This document shows positions 38,313 through 46,789 of a stretch of DNA of 64,000 nt, piece after piece. The notes under the pieces were generated by a model. The model was not told where the DNA came from and ran no database searches. It saw only the letters and a list, made by a program, of their open reading frames with translations. Within the stretch, counting starts at the first letter, position 1. The number at the start of each line of letters is the position of its first letter. This DNA is from Erythrobacter aurantius. GTDB taxonomy: Bacteria > Pseudomonadota > Alphaproteobacteria > Sphingomonadales > Sphingomonadaceae. The stretch spans positions 2,628,001 to 2,692,000 of the forward strand of contig NZ_CP090949.1 of NCBI RefSeq assembly GCF_023823125.1, read 5' to 3'. Both the position numbers and the translations under genes were made by a program.

Positions 38313-40451
38313 TTGAAACTTGTTTCAACGCTTGCACTGGCGGCAGTCATGACGATCGGCGCGACCACTTCGGCACTGGCCGATGCCCACATGGACGAAT
38401 CCGGCGTCCCCGGCCCTGAACAGGATCCCTACATCTGGCTTGAGGAAGCGCGCAGCGAAGAGGCGCTCGACTGGGTTCGGGCCGAAAACACCCGTACGCT
38501 CGCCGCGCTGGAAACCGATCCCCGGTTCGAGGAACTGAAAGCCGAAGCGCTCGCCATCTTCGACAGCGAAGACCGCATCCCCTTCGTCAGCTTCCGCCCT
38601 GACGGTCTCTACAATTTCTGGCAGGACAAGGATAACCCCAAAGGCGTTCTGCGCCGCACGACGCTCGAAAGCTATCAGACGGACAATCCCGAATGGGAAG
38701 TCGTCCTCGACATTGACGCGCTGGCCGCGGCAGAGGGCAAGGAATGGGTCTACAGCGGATCGTCCTGCCTCCCGCCCGAACAGAACAAGTGCATGATCGC
38801 ACTCTCCGATGGCGGTGAGGATGCCACCATCATGCGCGAATTCGACATGGCGACCAAAAGCTTCGTCGAAGGCGGCTTCGTGATCGAAGAGAAAAGCCAG
38901 GGCGGCGTGTCATGGTTTGACGAAGACACGTTGCTGGTTGGGCGCGATTTCGGCGAAGGCACGCTGACCGAAAGCGAATATCCCTTCACCAGCCGTGTAT
39001 GGAAGCGCGGCACACCTCTGTCCGAAGCCAAGGAAATCTTTCGTGGCGAAGCCAGCGACGTCTGGGCGGGTGCCAGCATCCTGCGCGACAACACCGGAAC
39101 AATTCATGCAACCACCGCTTTCCGGGGCGTGAGCTTCCACGAAAGCGAATACTTCGTCCTTGATCCGAATACCTATGAGTGGATCAAGCTCGACATCCCC
39201 AAGAAGGCTTCGCTCTATGGCATTGTCGACGGGCACATTCTGGTGACCACCGATGTCGATTGGGAAGTGGACGGCCAGACCTTCCCCGCTGACAGCCTGA
39301 TTGCGATGGACCTTGAGGAGTGGAAGGCCGATCCCAACGGTGCGGCCAAGACGCTCGTTTGGGCTCCAGGTGAACGCCAGACCAAGCGTGGCGGCGCGAT
39401 CACCGGCAATTCGCTGTTCGTGACGCTGCTCGACAATGTTGTGAGCAAGGTGCTGGAGTTCAATCACGACGGCAGCGCATGGGTCAGCCGGGAGGTTCCC
39501 CTGCCCGACAACGCCACCATCGGCATTGCGGCCAGCTCCAACGAAACCGATCAGATCATGTACACCGTCAGCGATTTCCTCAATCCGACGACGCTGTATT
39601 ACACTGACGGTTCAGCCGATCCTGCGGTGTTGAAGACCTCGCCCGCCTATTTCGACCCTGCGGGCATGGAAGTCGAACAGCACGAAGCCACCAGCGCCGA
39701 CGGGACGAAGATCCCCTATTTCATCGTCAAGCCTGCCGGCATGGAGATGAACGGCGAAACGGCGGTGCTGATGACGGGCTATGGCGGTTTCCAGATTCCG
39801 CGCCTGCCCGGATACCTCGGCTCCACCGGCAAGATGTGGATGGAGCGCGGCGGGGCCTATGTGCTCGCCAACCTTCGCGGTGGCGGTGAATTCGGCCCCG
39901 GCTGGCACCAGACCGCGATCCGCGAGAACAAGCAGCGCACCTGGGACGATTTTATCGCCGTGGGTCAGGATCTGGTGGACCGTGGCTTCACCTCGCCCGA
40001 GCATTTGGGCATTCAGGGCGGATCACAGGGGGGCCTTCTGGTCGGCACCGCGTTCACCCAGCGTCCGGACCTGTTCGGCGCGGCGATCGTGCAGATCCCG
40101 CTGTTCGACATGCTGCGCTATCACCTGATCGGGCGCGGGGCATCGTGGATTGGCGAATATGGCGATCCGCGCATTCCCGAACAGCGCGCATGGATCGAAG
40201 GGTATTCGCCCTATCAGAAGATCGTTGAAGGCGTGGATTACCCCACTCCGTTCCTGTGGGCCTCGACTGCGGATGACCGCACCCACCCTGCGCATGCGCG
40301 CAAGGGTGCTGCGCGGCTCAAGGAACTGGGGCAGCCCTATTACTACTATGAAGACATGACCGGCGGCCATTCGGGCGGGGTCGACAACGAACAGCGGGCC
40401 AAGCTTCAGGCGCTGCAATACATCTATCTGATGCAGCAATTGATGGACTGA
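38313..40451 (+). CDS. Secreted prolyl oligopeptidase-family serine peptidase
   Basis: Periplasmic S9 peptidase, 712 residues, that would cleave short peptides after Pro. The start is a TTG with AGGAGAGGACAT directly before it, giving a good signal peptide: MKLVSTLALAAVMTIGATTS, then ALADAH. The N-terminal domain begins DPYIWLEEARSEEALDWVR, typical of the family, followed by a beta-propeller. The C-terminal alpha/beta-hydrolase domain carries the nucleophile in GIQGGSQGGLLVGTAF near 570, and EDMTGGHSGGVD near 690 holds the catalytic His. The Asp should lie in ASTADDRTHPAHARK. Terminators flank it, so it is a single-gene unit. Confidence 0.94.
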   Translation: MKLVSTLALAAVMTIGATTSALADAHMDESGVPGPEQDPYIWLEEARSEEALDWVRAENTRTLAALETDPRFEELKAEALAIFDSEDRIPFVSFRPDGLYNFWQDKDNPKGVLRRTTLESYQTDNPEWEVVLDIDALAAAEGKEWVYSGSSCLPPEQNKCMIALSDGGEDATIMREFDMATKSFVEGGFVIEEKSQGGVSWFDEDTLLVGRDFGEGTLTESEYPFTSRVWKRGTPLSEAKEIFRGEASDVWAGASILRDNTGTIHATTAFRGVSFHESEYFVLDPNTYEWIKLDIPKKASLYGIVDGHILVTTDVDWEVDGQTFPADSLIAMDLEEWKADPNGAAKTLVWAPGERQTKRGGAITGNSLFVTLLDNVVSKVLEFNHDGSAWVSREVPLPDNATIGIAASSNETDQIMYTVSDFLNPTTLYYTDGSADPAVLKTSPAYFDPAGMEVEQHEATSADGTKIPYFIVKPAGMEMNGETAVLMTGYGGFQIPRLPGYLGSTGKMWMERGGAYVLANLRGGGEFGPGWHQTAIRENKQRTWDDFIAVGQDLVDRGFTSPEHLGIQGGSQGGLLVGTAFTQRPDLFGAAIVQIPLFDMLRYHLIGRGASWIGEYGDPRIPEQRAWIEGYSPYQKIVEGVDYPTPFLWASTADDRTHPAHARKGAARLKELGQPYYYYEDMTGGHSGGVDNEQRAKLQALQYIYLMQQLMD

Positions 40452-40474
40452 CAAGGCGCGACTCAGCGTCAGAT

Positions 40475-40511
40475 AAAGGGGCGGCTTCCATTGCGTAAGC
40501 CGCCCCTTTTT
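40475..40511 (+). terminator. Rho-independent terminator after the prolyl oligopeptidase
   Basis: AAAGGGGCGGCTT (40475-40487) and AAGCCGCCCCTTTTT (40497-40511) form a strong hairpin with a 9-base loop and a run of five T. Confidence 0.9.
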
Positions 40512-40600
40512 GTCGGGCAAATCAACGGCCTGTAAAACAGTCCGACACTTTCCCCTCGGCTCGTCGCACGCGCGGCACAAAGAGCGTCGTCAATGCGGGC

Positions 40601-40628
40601 TTAACCATGTTCGGCAGGCTGTCGTTAA
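40601..40628 (+). promoter_or_regulatory. Possible CtrA half-sites upstream of sciP
   Basis: TTAACCAT at 40601-40608 matches a CtrA-type half-site, and a second TTAA occurs at 40625-40628. The spacing (24 bases) is not the TTAA-N7-TTAA of a full Caulobacter site. The half-site is 68 bases before the sciP start, a plausible promoter position. sciP is part of the CtrA circuit in Caulobacter. Confidence 0.35.
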
Positions 40629-40675
40629 GTCTTCGGGCAAATCCTCGTCTCGACAGGGATACAAAGGAGACGAAA

Positions 40676-40918
40676 ATGGCATACCCCCGCAATATGTCGA
40701 TCGCTGATGCGATCAAACGATACGGCCTACCCAAAAGCCACAAGGTGCACTGGTCCCCCGCGCGCAAGGCGGAAGTGGTGCGCGCAGTGCATGATCGCGC
40801 GATCAGCTTTCACGAGGCGCGTGAGCGTTACCTGCTGAGCCGCAGCGAATTCGAGGAATGGGAGCGCGAATACGCCGCCACCAGCATCACAAGCTCCAGC
40901 AATCTGGAAGACGCCTGA
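40676..40918 (+). CDS. sciP: CtrA inhibitor SciP (DUF1153)
   Basis: Small helix-turn-helix protein of 80 residues. In Caulobacter SciP binds CtrA and prevents it from recruiting RNA polymerase in G1 cells. The ATG at 40676 has AAGGAG 8 bases before it. The family pattern is clear: SIADAIKRYGLPKSHKVHW, SPARKAEVVRAVHD, then ISFHEARERYLLSRSEFEEW. The C-terminal tail is Ser/Thr-rich. The longer open frame upstream is not used. It lies alone between a terminator and the convergent HNH/glmU pair. Confidence 0.92.
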   Translation: MAYPRNMSIADAIKRYGLPKSHKVHWSPARKAEVVRAVHDRAISFHEARERYLLSRSEFEEWEREYAATSITSSSNLEDA

Positions 40919-40968
40919 CGCCCCCGCGTCCTTCCGGAAAACGCGCACCGGCGCGGCGGACGTGTCCC

Positions 40969-41247
40969 CTAACCCGAACGCCGCGTCGGGGCATGAAAAT
41001 CTGGTGGCTTGGATGCGACCCATTCGACGAACTTCGCGATCGCCGGGTCGTGCAGCAAGACCTCGGGATCATCCCCGATCCGCGCCAGCTGGGCATTGGT
41101 GAAGGTCGCATGGATGGTGCGGTGGCAGATGGGGTGGACTGGCACAGTCACCCGCCCCTTCTTCGCCTTGGGCACCGGATGATGCCACTGGATTCGCGTT
41201 TCGAACGGGCGGCCGCACAGCCAGCAATGGAGCATCGGCTCGCTCAC
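40969..41247 (-). CDS. Small HNH-type nuclease-like protein
   Basis: 92 residues beginning MSEPMLHCWLCGRPFETRIQ, with a CxxC pair and then WHHPVPKAKKGR and HPICHRTIHATFTNAQL. Together these give the His and metal ligands of an HNH beta-beta-alpha fold. HNH domains cut DNA in many settings, but the target of small stand-alone ones is usually unknown. The ATG overlaps the glmU stop by 4 bases (ATGA), so it is co-translated with glmU. Confidence 0.8.
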   Translation of the reverse strand: MSEPMLHCWLCGRPFETRIQWHHPVPKAKKGRVTVPVHPICHRTIHATFTNAQLARIGDDPEVLLHDPAIAKFVEWVASKPPDFHAPTRRSG

Positions 41248-42608
41248 TTGCCCTTTTTCGCCGCCGCCTTTTTCTTCTTCTTCATCGTGTCATGGAAGCG
41301 ATCAGCCCACCCTTGCTTCACCAGCTGTTCGCCGCGCACCATGCGCAGATCACCCGCGCCGACATCACGGCTGACGGCTGAACCGGCGGCGACGATCGCA
41401 TCCGCTCCGATGGTGACGGGGGCGATCAGCGCGCTGTTCGATCCGATGAAGGCACGCTCGCCGATCACGGTCTGATACTTGAAATAGCCGTCGTAATTGC
41501 AGGTGATCGTACCCGCACCGATGTTCGCATTCGCGCCGACGGTTGCATCGCCGAGATAGGTCAGATGGCTAGCCTTGGCACCGGGGCCAAGCGTCGCCTT
41601 CTTCACCTCGACGAAGTTGCCGACGAAACTGCCTTCCTCCAGCACCGCGCCCGGCCGCAAGCGGGCAAAGGGGCCGACTTGAACTCCGGTGGCAAGACTC
41701 GCGCCCTCAAGATGCGAATAGGCCTTGATATGCACGCCGTCGGCAACGGTGACGCCGGGGCCGAACACGACGTGCGGTTCGACAGTGACATCACGGCCGA
41801 GAACAGTGTCGTAGCTGAAGAACACGGTTTCAGGCGCCTTCAGCGTCGCCCCGTCCGCCATGGCTTCCTCGCGCCGGGCGGCCTGCCAGCGCGCCTCTGC
41901 ACCGGCCAGCTCGGAGCGCGAGTTGATCCCGGCGACTTCGTCCGGATCATCGGTGATCACGACTTCGCAGCGACGCCCGTCGGCAATCGCAATGTTGACG
42001 ATGTCGGGCAGGTAGTATTCGCCCTGAGCATTGTCGTTCTGCACGCGGGAAAGCAGCGTGAACATGTCCTTCGCGCTAGCTGCCATCAGGCCCGAATTGC
42101 ACAGGTGGCAGGCTCGCTCGCCCTCGTCCGCGTCCTTGTATTCGACCATCTTTATGATCTGGCCGTCATCATCGGCGATGATGCGACCGTATTGCAGCGG
42201 GTCTTCAGGCTCAAAGCCGAGCACCACCACGGCCGGAGCACCATCCGAATGCAGCCGGTCGAGCATGGCGCGCATGGTTCCTGCCCGCACGAAGGGCACA
42301 TCGCCGTAAAGCACCAGCACATCGCCATCGAAACCGCTCAGCAGCGCCTCGGCCTGCTGCACGGCGTGGCCGGTACCCAGTTGAGGCTCTTGCAGGCAGG
42401 TTTCAGCCCGCCCGCTAACCGCCGCTTCGATCTGGTCACGCCCGGCGCCCACCACCACGACCTGACGCGCGGCGCCCAGCGTATCGACAGAAGCCATCAG
42501 GTGATCCAGCATGGCGCGCCCTGCGATCGGGTGCAGCACCTTGTGCAGGTCGCTCTTCATGCGGGTGCCCTTGCCCGCAGCAAGGATAATGGCGGCGAAA
42601 TCAGTCAT
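41244..42608 (-). CDS. glmU: Bifunctional GlmU: GlcNAc-1-P uridyltransferase and GlcN-1-P acetyltransferase
   Basis: Makes UDP-GlcNAc for peptidoglycan and lipopolysaccharide. 454 residues from the ATG at 42608 (MTDFAAIILAAGKGTRMKSD), which has GGGAG just upstream; the longer frame is ignored. The pyrophosphorylase motif LAAGKGTRMKSDLHKVLHP opens the protein. The C-terminal half is a left-handed beta helix of hexapeptide repeats (GAKASHLTYLGDATVGANAN, then IGAGTITCNYDGYFKYQT), and the end is Lys-rich. It is divergent from gph and followed by the HNH gene. Confidence 0.97.
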   Translation of the reverse strand: MTDFAAIILAAGKGTRMKSDLHKVLHPIAGRAMLDHLMASVDTLGAARQVVVVGAGRDQIEAAVSGRAETCLQEPQLGTGHAVQQAEALLSGFDGDVLVLYGDVPFVRAGTMRAMLDRLHSDGAPAVVVLGFEPEDPLQYGRIIADDDGQIIKMVEYKDADEGERACHLCNSGLMAASAKDMFTLLSRVQNDNAQGEYYLPDIVNIAIADGRRCEVVITDDPDEVAGINSRSELAGAEARWQAARREEAMADGATLKAPETVFFSYDTVLGRDVTVEPHVVFGPGVTVADGVHIKAYSHLEGASLATGVQVGPFARLRPGAVLEEGSFVGNFVEVKKATLGPGAKASHLTYLGDATVGANANIGAGTITCNYDGYFKYQTVIGERAFIGSNSALIAPVTIGADAIVAAGSAVSRDVGAGDLRMVRGEQLVKQGWADRFHDTMKKKKKAAAKKGK

Positions 42609-42684
42609 GCGCTCTCCCTTAGACCGCGCCGCGCATGCCAGCAAATGCTTGCGGTTTGAAGTCGTATCCGTCACCGCCCTGCGA

Positions 42685-43368
42685 ATGAGTGATTTTCCCT
42701 TTCAGGCCGTGGGTTTCGATCTCGACGGCACGCTGCTCGACACATTCCGCGATCTGGGCGCGGCGGTGAATCATGCGCTGGCCTTGGGCGGGTTCGACCC
42801 GGTTCCGGTCGACAGTTCGAAAGACCTGATCGGCGGCGGGGCGAAGATCATGCTGGCGCGCGCGGTTGAGGCACAGGGCGGAATGCCGGAGGAAGACTTC
42901 CGCGCACTCTACAAGGCGATGTTGAAATATTACGCCGATCACAATGCGGTCCATTCCGCGCCCTACCCCCATGCCCGCGAAGTTGTCGCCGAATTGCAGG
43001 CGCGCGGGGTCAAGGTCGCGGTGGTCACGAACAAGTTCGAAGAATTCGCCCGCTCGATCCTGACGCAGCTCGACTTTATCGCGCCGTTCGAAACGGTCAT
43101 CGGCGGCGACAGCATGGGCAAAGGGCCGGACGGCACATTCCTGTCCAAGCCGCATCCAGAGCCCGTTATCGAGGCGCAGAGGCGCTGTGGCGGCGGCCGT
43201 TTCGCCTTTGTCGGCGACAGCACCTATGATGTGCGCGCGGCACGAGGAGCGGGCGTTCCGGTGATCGCGGCGGCTTACGGTTATTGTGACAGGGCCCCGC
43301 ACGAACTGGGCGCAGATGGCGTGATTGATTCGCTTGCCGGGCTGATCGGCGCGCTTGAGGCGCTTTGA
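42685..43368 (+). CDS. gph: HAD-family phosphoglycolate phosphatase-like
   Basis: Hydrolase of the haloacid dehalogenase superfamily, 227 residues from the ATG at 42685 (MSDFPFQAVGFDLDGTLLDT). HAD motif I is FDLDGTLLDT near residue 11, motif II is VAVVTNKFEE near 112, the Lys is in LSKPHPEPV near 155, and motif III/IV is FVGDSTYDVRAARGAGV near 176. It removes phosphate from 2-phosphoglycolate in the usual assignment. Other small phosphoesters remain possible. It is divergent from glmU with a 76-base promoter gap. Confidence 0.88.
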   Translation: MSDFPFQAVGFDLDGTLLDTFRDLGAAVNHALALGGFDPVPVDSSKDLIGGGAKIMLARAVEAQGGMPEEDFRALYKAMLKYYADHNAVHSAPYPHAREVVAELQARGVKVAVVTNKFEEFARSILTQLDFIAPFETVIGGDSMGKGPDGTFLSKPHPEPVIEAQRRCGGGRFAFVGDSTYDVRAARGAGVPVIAAAYGYCDRAPHELGADGVIDSLAGLIGALEAL

Positions 43369-43513
43369 GGCACGGCCTGACCCTACGGCATAGCGCCAGC
43401 ACAAAACGCGCTGTTGCAAGCGCACCCAGAAAGTGCCACGCAGCGCGCGCAGAATAGCTTTACGCGCGCGTCAAGTGCGCTCCCCCACGCAAGAGAGGAT
43501 GGAAGGAAAAATC

Positions 43514-44443
43514 ATGAGCATCGATTTCAAAGGCAAGGTAGCCATCGTCACCGGCGCTGGCGGCGGTCTGGGCAAGGCCTATGCGCTTGAGCTCGCACGG
43601 CGCGGTGCCAAGGTCGTCGTCAACGATCTGGGCGGTTCGCGCGACGGCACCGGCCATTCGGACATGGCGCTGCAGGTGGTCGAGGAAATCGAGAAGGCCG
43701 GCGGCGAAGCCATGTCGAACGGCGGCAGCGTCACCGAATACGAACAGATGGAAAAGATGGTTGCCGACGCCAAGCAGAAGTGGGGCGGCGTGCACATCCT
43801 GATCAACAACGCCGGCGTGCTGCGTGACAAGACCTTCCACAAGATGACCCCGGAAGATTTTGAGTTCGTGCTCAAGGTGCACCTGACCGGTTCGGCCTTC
43901 GTCACCAAGGCGTGCTGGGAAACCTTCCGCGAACAGGCCTATGGCCGCGTGCTGATGACGGCATCGTCGACCGGCCTGTTCGGCAACTTCGGCCAGGCCA
44001 ACTACGGCGCGGCCAAGCTGGGTCTTGCCGGTCTTACCAAGACGCTCCAGCTCGAAGGCGCGAAGTACAATATCCGCTGCAACACGCTGTCGCCGGTTGC
44101 CGGAACGCGCATGACCGAAGACCTCTTCCCCGAAGAAGCCTTCAAGCTGTTCGCGCCTGAAAACGTCGTGCCTGCGGCGCTGTTCCTCGTCAGCGAAGAC
44201 GCCCCCACCAACGCCATCGTCGGCGCTGGCGCAGGCGGCTACCACTCTTCGTGGACGGTGATGAACGACGCCGTCTGGCTGCCCGAGGAAGATCGCACCG
44301 TCGAAGGCTTCGCCGCACGGTGGGAGGAAATCAATTCCTTCACCAACCTGATCGCGCCGCAATCGGGCAGCGAACAGTCGGGCAATATTCTGAAGGCAAT
44401 GCAAAAGGTTACCGGCACCGGCCCGTCCAGCGCACGCGGATAA
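43514..44443 (+). CDS. SDR-family oxidoreductase, 3-hydroxyacyl-CoA dehydrogenase-like
   Basis: NAD(P)-dependent short-chain dehydrogenase, 309 residues. The ATG at 43514 has GGAAGG upstream and gives [20 protein letters not shown]. The Gly-rich nucleotide site [24 protein letters not shown] near 93, the Ser in [14 protein letters not shown] near 148 and the YxxxK in [15 protein letters not shown] near 163 are all present. [14 protein letters not shown] near 40 resembles the dehydrogenase part of MFE2-type beta-oxidation enzymes. Its tail is longer than in simple SDRs. A role in fatty acid or steroid side-chain oxidation is inferred. Confidence 0.9.
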   Translation: MSIDFKGKVAIVTGAGGGLGKAYALELARRGAKVVVNDLGGSRDGTGHSDMALQVVEEIEKAGGEAMSNGGSVTEYEQMEKMVADAKQKWGGVHILINNAGVLRDKTFHKMTPEDFEFVLKVHLTGSAFVTKACWETFREQAYGRVLMTASSTGLFGNFGQANYGAAKLGLAGLTKTLQLEGAKYNIRCNTLSPVAGTRMTEDLFPEEAFKLFAPENVVPAALFLVSEDAPTNAIVGAGAGGYHSSWTVMNDAVWLPEEDRTVEGFAARWEEINSFTNLIAPQSGSEQSGNILKAMQKVTGTGPSSARG

Positions 44444-44471
44444 TCGCCAGCCCGATCATTTGAGACTTGCA

Positions 44472-44516
44472 AAAATGCGGCCCTCGCGCAGAACAGCGCG
44501 GGGGCCGTTTGCATTT
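44472..44516 (+). terminator. Rho-independent terminator after the SDR gene
   Basis: AAATGCGGCCCTCGCGC and GCGCGGGGGCCGTTTGCATTT form an extended inverted repeat around AGAACA, ending in TTTGCATTT. It separates the SDR gene from the DUF4328 gene. Confidence 0.75.
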
Positions 44517-44546
44517 GGGGCGCACGGCACATCAAGGGTCGTATCA

Positions 44547-45188
44547 ATGCAAGCTGACAATCTGCGCACTCCCGCGCTGATCGCCACCATCCTCGCTTGG
44601 GCTGTGGTCGGTTTCACAATGCTGTCCGCGCTGTCACATCTGTTGTGGCTGGTCAGCTATACGCAAATGGCGGAAACGCCGATGATGATGGCGGTCGCGG
44701 GCGGTTCCGGGATCTTGAGCAATCTGGCGTTTTACCCGTCGATCATCGCGGTGATGATCTGGACCTACAAGGCAAACGCCAATCTCCATCGCGCGGGCAT
44801 CACGGGCCTCAATTACTCCCCGGCCTGGGCGACGTTCAGCTTTCTCGTCCCGATCATCAATCTGTTCGTGCCACTGCGGGCCATGCGCGAATTGGCCAAT
44901 CGCAGCGCAGGTGAACCTGAGGAGCTGGCGGCCGCCGACGTGGACGAAATCCAGAGCTGGTGGGCGGCCTGGATCGGCTCGATGATTGTCGGAGCCTTTG
45001 TCGGCTACACCGAACTGGTCAATCTGATCCCGTGGCTGTTCCTGACCACCCCGTTCTGGGCAACGCAGGGTCTGATTGTGCTCGCCAATCTGCTCACCGC
45101 CGCATCGGCTTTCTTCCTGATCAAGGTGATTCAGCTGATCACCAGCAATCAGCAAGGCGGGATGGGCGTGGTTGCCACCTTCGAGTAG
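44547..45188 (+). CDS. DUF4328 multi-helix membrane protein
   Basis: 213 residues from the ATG at 44547 (MQADNLRTPALIATILAWAV). About five membrane helices are visible. The family mark is the FLVPIINLFVPLRAMRELAN stretch near 105-125, followed by WWAAWIGSMIVG, and KVIQLITSNQ at the end. DUF4328 proteins have no known function. The frame continues upstream through the terminator, so the later ATG is preferred. Confidence 0.8.
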   Translation: MQADNLRTPALIATILAWAVVGFTMLSALSHLLWLVSYTQMAETPMMMAVAGGSGILSNLAFYPSIIAVMIWTYKANANLHRAGITGLNYSPAWATFSFLVPIINLFVPLRAMRELANRSAGEPEELAAADVDEIQSWWAAWIGSMIVGAFVGYTELVNLIPWLFLTTPFWATQGLIVLANLLTAASAFFLIKVIQLITSNQQGGMGVVATFE

Positions 45189-45202
45189 CGCCCCAAGGTG
45201 TG

Positions 45203-45231
45203 TTGACATTGTAATACACCAAGCCTAGCCT
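45203..45231 (+). promoter_or_regulatory. Sigma-70-like promoter with an embedded palindrome
   Basis: TTGACA (45203-45208), a 17-base spacer, then TAGCCT (45226-45231) stand 23 bases before the TTG start of the next gene. The spacer holds TGTAATACA (45210-45218), a perfect 9-base palindrome about a central A, which could be an operator. The -10 match is only moderate. Confidence 0.5.
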
Positions 45232-45254
45232 TCCGACAAATTGGGAGAGAGCTG

Positions 45255-46427
45255 TTGTATAGCGAAGACGATATCAACTCCGCCGTGGCCGCTGGGGCGC
45301 TGAGCCCCGAATCTGCCGCCAGCTTCCGCGCGCATATGACCAAGGTTCGCGAACTGCCGCGCGGATCGGAAGAAGATTTCCGCCTGATCAACAGCTTCAA
45401 CGACATTTTCGTCGCCATTGGCGTGGTTATCCTACTGCTCGCCATGGGCGCGATCGGGCAGACCATTGCCGACTTGATCGTCCCGGTCGAGGACTTCCTC
45501 GCCATGGCACAAGGCGACTATTCCGAGGTCGAGTGGGCGCGCTGGGAGCAGCAGAATTCGCTCAACGATGCGCTTCAGGGATGCTTTGCCGGATTGCTGG
45601 TGGCCGTTGCCGCTTGGCCGCTAGCGGAATTCTTCACCCGGAAACGGCGCATGGCGCTGCCTTCGATCATCCTGCTGCTGGCCTTCGTCGGCGGCGTCTT
45701 TGCGACGATCTTCGGCATCGGCATGGCCTCGTTCGCGCAAGGCAATGATCAATTGGGCGCGGTCGCGATATCGGTTGCCGCGCTTGCCGCAGCCGGAGCC
45801 GCCTATGTTCACTGGCGCCGGTTCATGGTGCCCATCACCGTAGCCGCTGGCACCGCAGCGGTTGCAGTAACTGTGATAGCCCTGATCCTTTCCGCCATCG
45901 GGCCGGCTTTGATCAACGAAGACACGGTTCTCGCCATGGTCTTCGTCGCGGGTCTGTGCGTGTTTGCCTTTGCCATGCGCTGGGACATATCGGATCGGGA
46001 ACGCATTACCCGTCGCAGCGATGTCGCGTTCTGGCTGCACCTGCTCGCCGCTCCGATGATTGCACATCCCGTGTTCGCACTTTTCGGCGTTACCGAAGGC
46101 AACAATCTGGGCGTCGGTGCGGCTCTGGGCGTTGTCGCCGTCTATGTGGCGTTCGGGCTTTTGGCTCTGGTAGTTGACCGCAGGGCCTTGCTGGTATCGG
46201 CGCTGGCCTATGTGCTGTTCGCGCTCAGCTTCCTGTTCGAAGAATTTGGCGCAGTGGAGCTTGGCTTTGCGCTGACGGCGCTGGTGATCGGATCGGCATT
46301 GCTGAGCCTCTCGGCCTTCTGGCAACCCATCCGGCGCTCAGTCGTCGCCGCCCTTCCCGCAGCATGGCAGGAAAAACTGCCTGCGACGCAGGACGCAGCC
46401 CTGCCGGTTACCGCAGCGACAGCCTAG
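45255..46427 (+). CDS. Multi-pass membrane protein, DUF2157/DUF4401-like
   Basis: 390 residues starting at a TTG with GGGAGAGAG just before it. The soluble N-terminus YSEDDINSAVAAGALSPESA matches the start of DUF2157-type proteins. It is followed by about ten hydrophobic segments, for example IFVAIGVVILLLAMGAIGQ, IILLLAFVGGVFATIFGIGM, LALVVDRRALLVSALAYVL and LGFALTALVIGSALLSLSAF. The function is unknown. Its stop overlaps the stop of the convergent DUF2794 gene. Confidence 0.75.
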   Translation: MYSEDDINSAVAAGALSPESAASFRAHMTKVRELPRGSEEDFRLINSFNDIFVAIGVVILLLAMGAIGQTIADLIVPVEDFLAMAQGDYSEVEWARWEQQNSLNDALQGCFAGLLVAVAAWPLAEFFTRKRRMALPSIILLLAFVGGVFATIFGIGMASFAQGNDQLGAVAISVAALAAAGAAYVHWRRFMVPITVAAGTAAVAVTVIALILSAIGPALINEDTVLAMVFVAGLCVFAFAMRWDISDRERITRRSDVAFWLHLLAAPMIAHPVFALFGVTEGNNLGVGAALGVVAVYVAFGLLALVVDRRALLVSALAYVLFALSFLFEEFGAVELGFALTALVIGSALLSLSAFWQPIRRSVVAALPAAWQEKLPATQDAALPVTAATA

Positions 46428-46789
46428 TCCTCGACCGCCTTGACGAGGCGACGCTCCATCGGAGCGAGGACATTGGCGAGTTCATGACCACGCTTCATGA
46501 CCTGACCATGCTCGCCGAACAGCGTGTACATGCCCTGTTTGTTGCGCAGCGCCGGACGTTTCTCGATCCGCGCCTGCGGGCGTTCTGCCGTGCGGCGGAA
46601 CGCGGCGAAGGTCGCGGCCTGACGGTCGAAATCCATCGCGTAATCGCGCCATTCCCCGGCGGCGACCATGCGGCCATACAGATCGAGAATGCGCTGAAGC
46701 TCCTCCCGATCAAACCCGACCTGCCCCGATTGCTGCCCGGGGAAAGCGACCACCCGGCCCGTGCCTGAGGGATCAAACCCCGAATTCAT
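46424..46789 (-). CDS. DUF2794 protein
   Basis: 121 residues, cytosolic and basic, with the DUF2794 pattern FDREELQRILDLYGRMVAAG, YAMDFDRQAATFAAFRRTAE and YTLFGEHGQVMKRGHELA. The family is confined to alphaproteobacteria as far as I know and has no established role. Its ATG overlaps the cysE stop (ATGA), so it is translated after cysE. Its own stop shares bases with the convergent membrane-protein gene. Confidence 0.88.
   Translation of the reverse strand: MNSGFDPSGTGRVVAFPGQQSGQVGFDREELQRILDLYGRMVAAGEWRDYAMDFDRQAATFAAFRRTAERPQARIEKRPALRNKQGMYTLFGEHGQVMKRGHELANVLAPMERRLVKAVED

Noticed and set aside
38313..38350. ATG at about 38349 as the prolyl oligopeptidase start
   Set aside because: It would cut the signal peptide in half. 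The TTG at 38313 has a strong AGGAGAGG site and gives a full signal sequence.
41264..41299. Lys-rich C-terminal tail of GlmU as a separate signal
   Set aside because: It is a simple low-complexity end of GlmU next to the overlapping HNH gene. Basic tails vary freely in this family.
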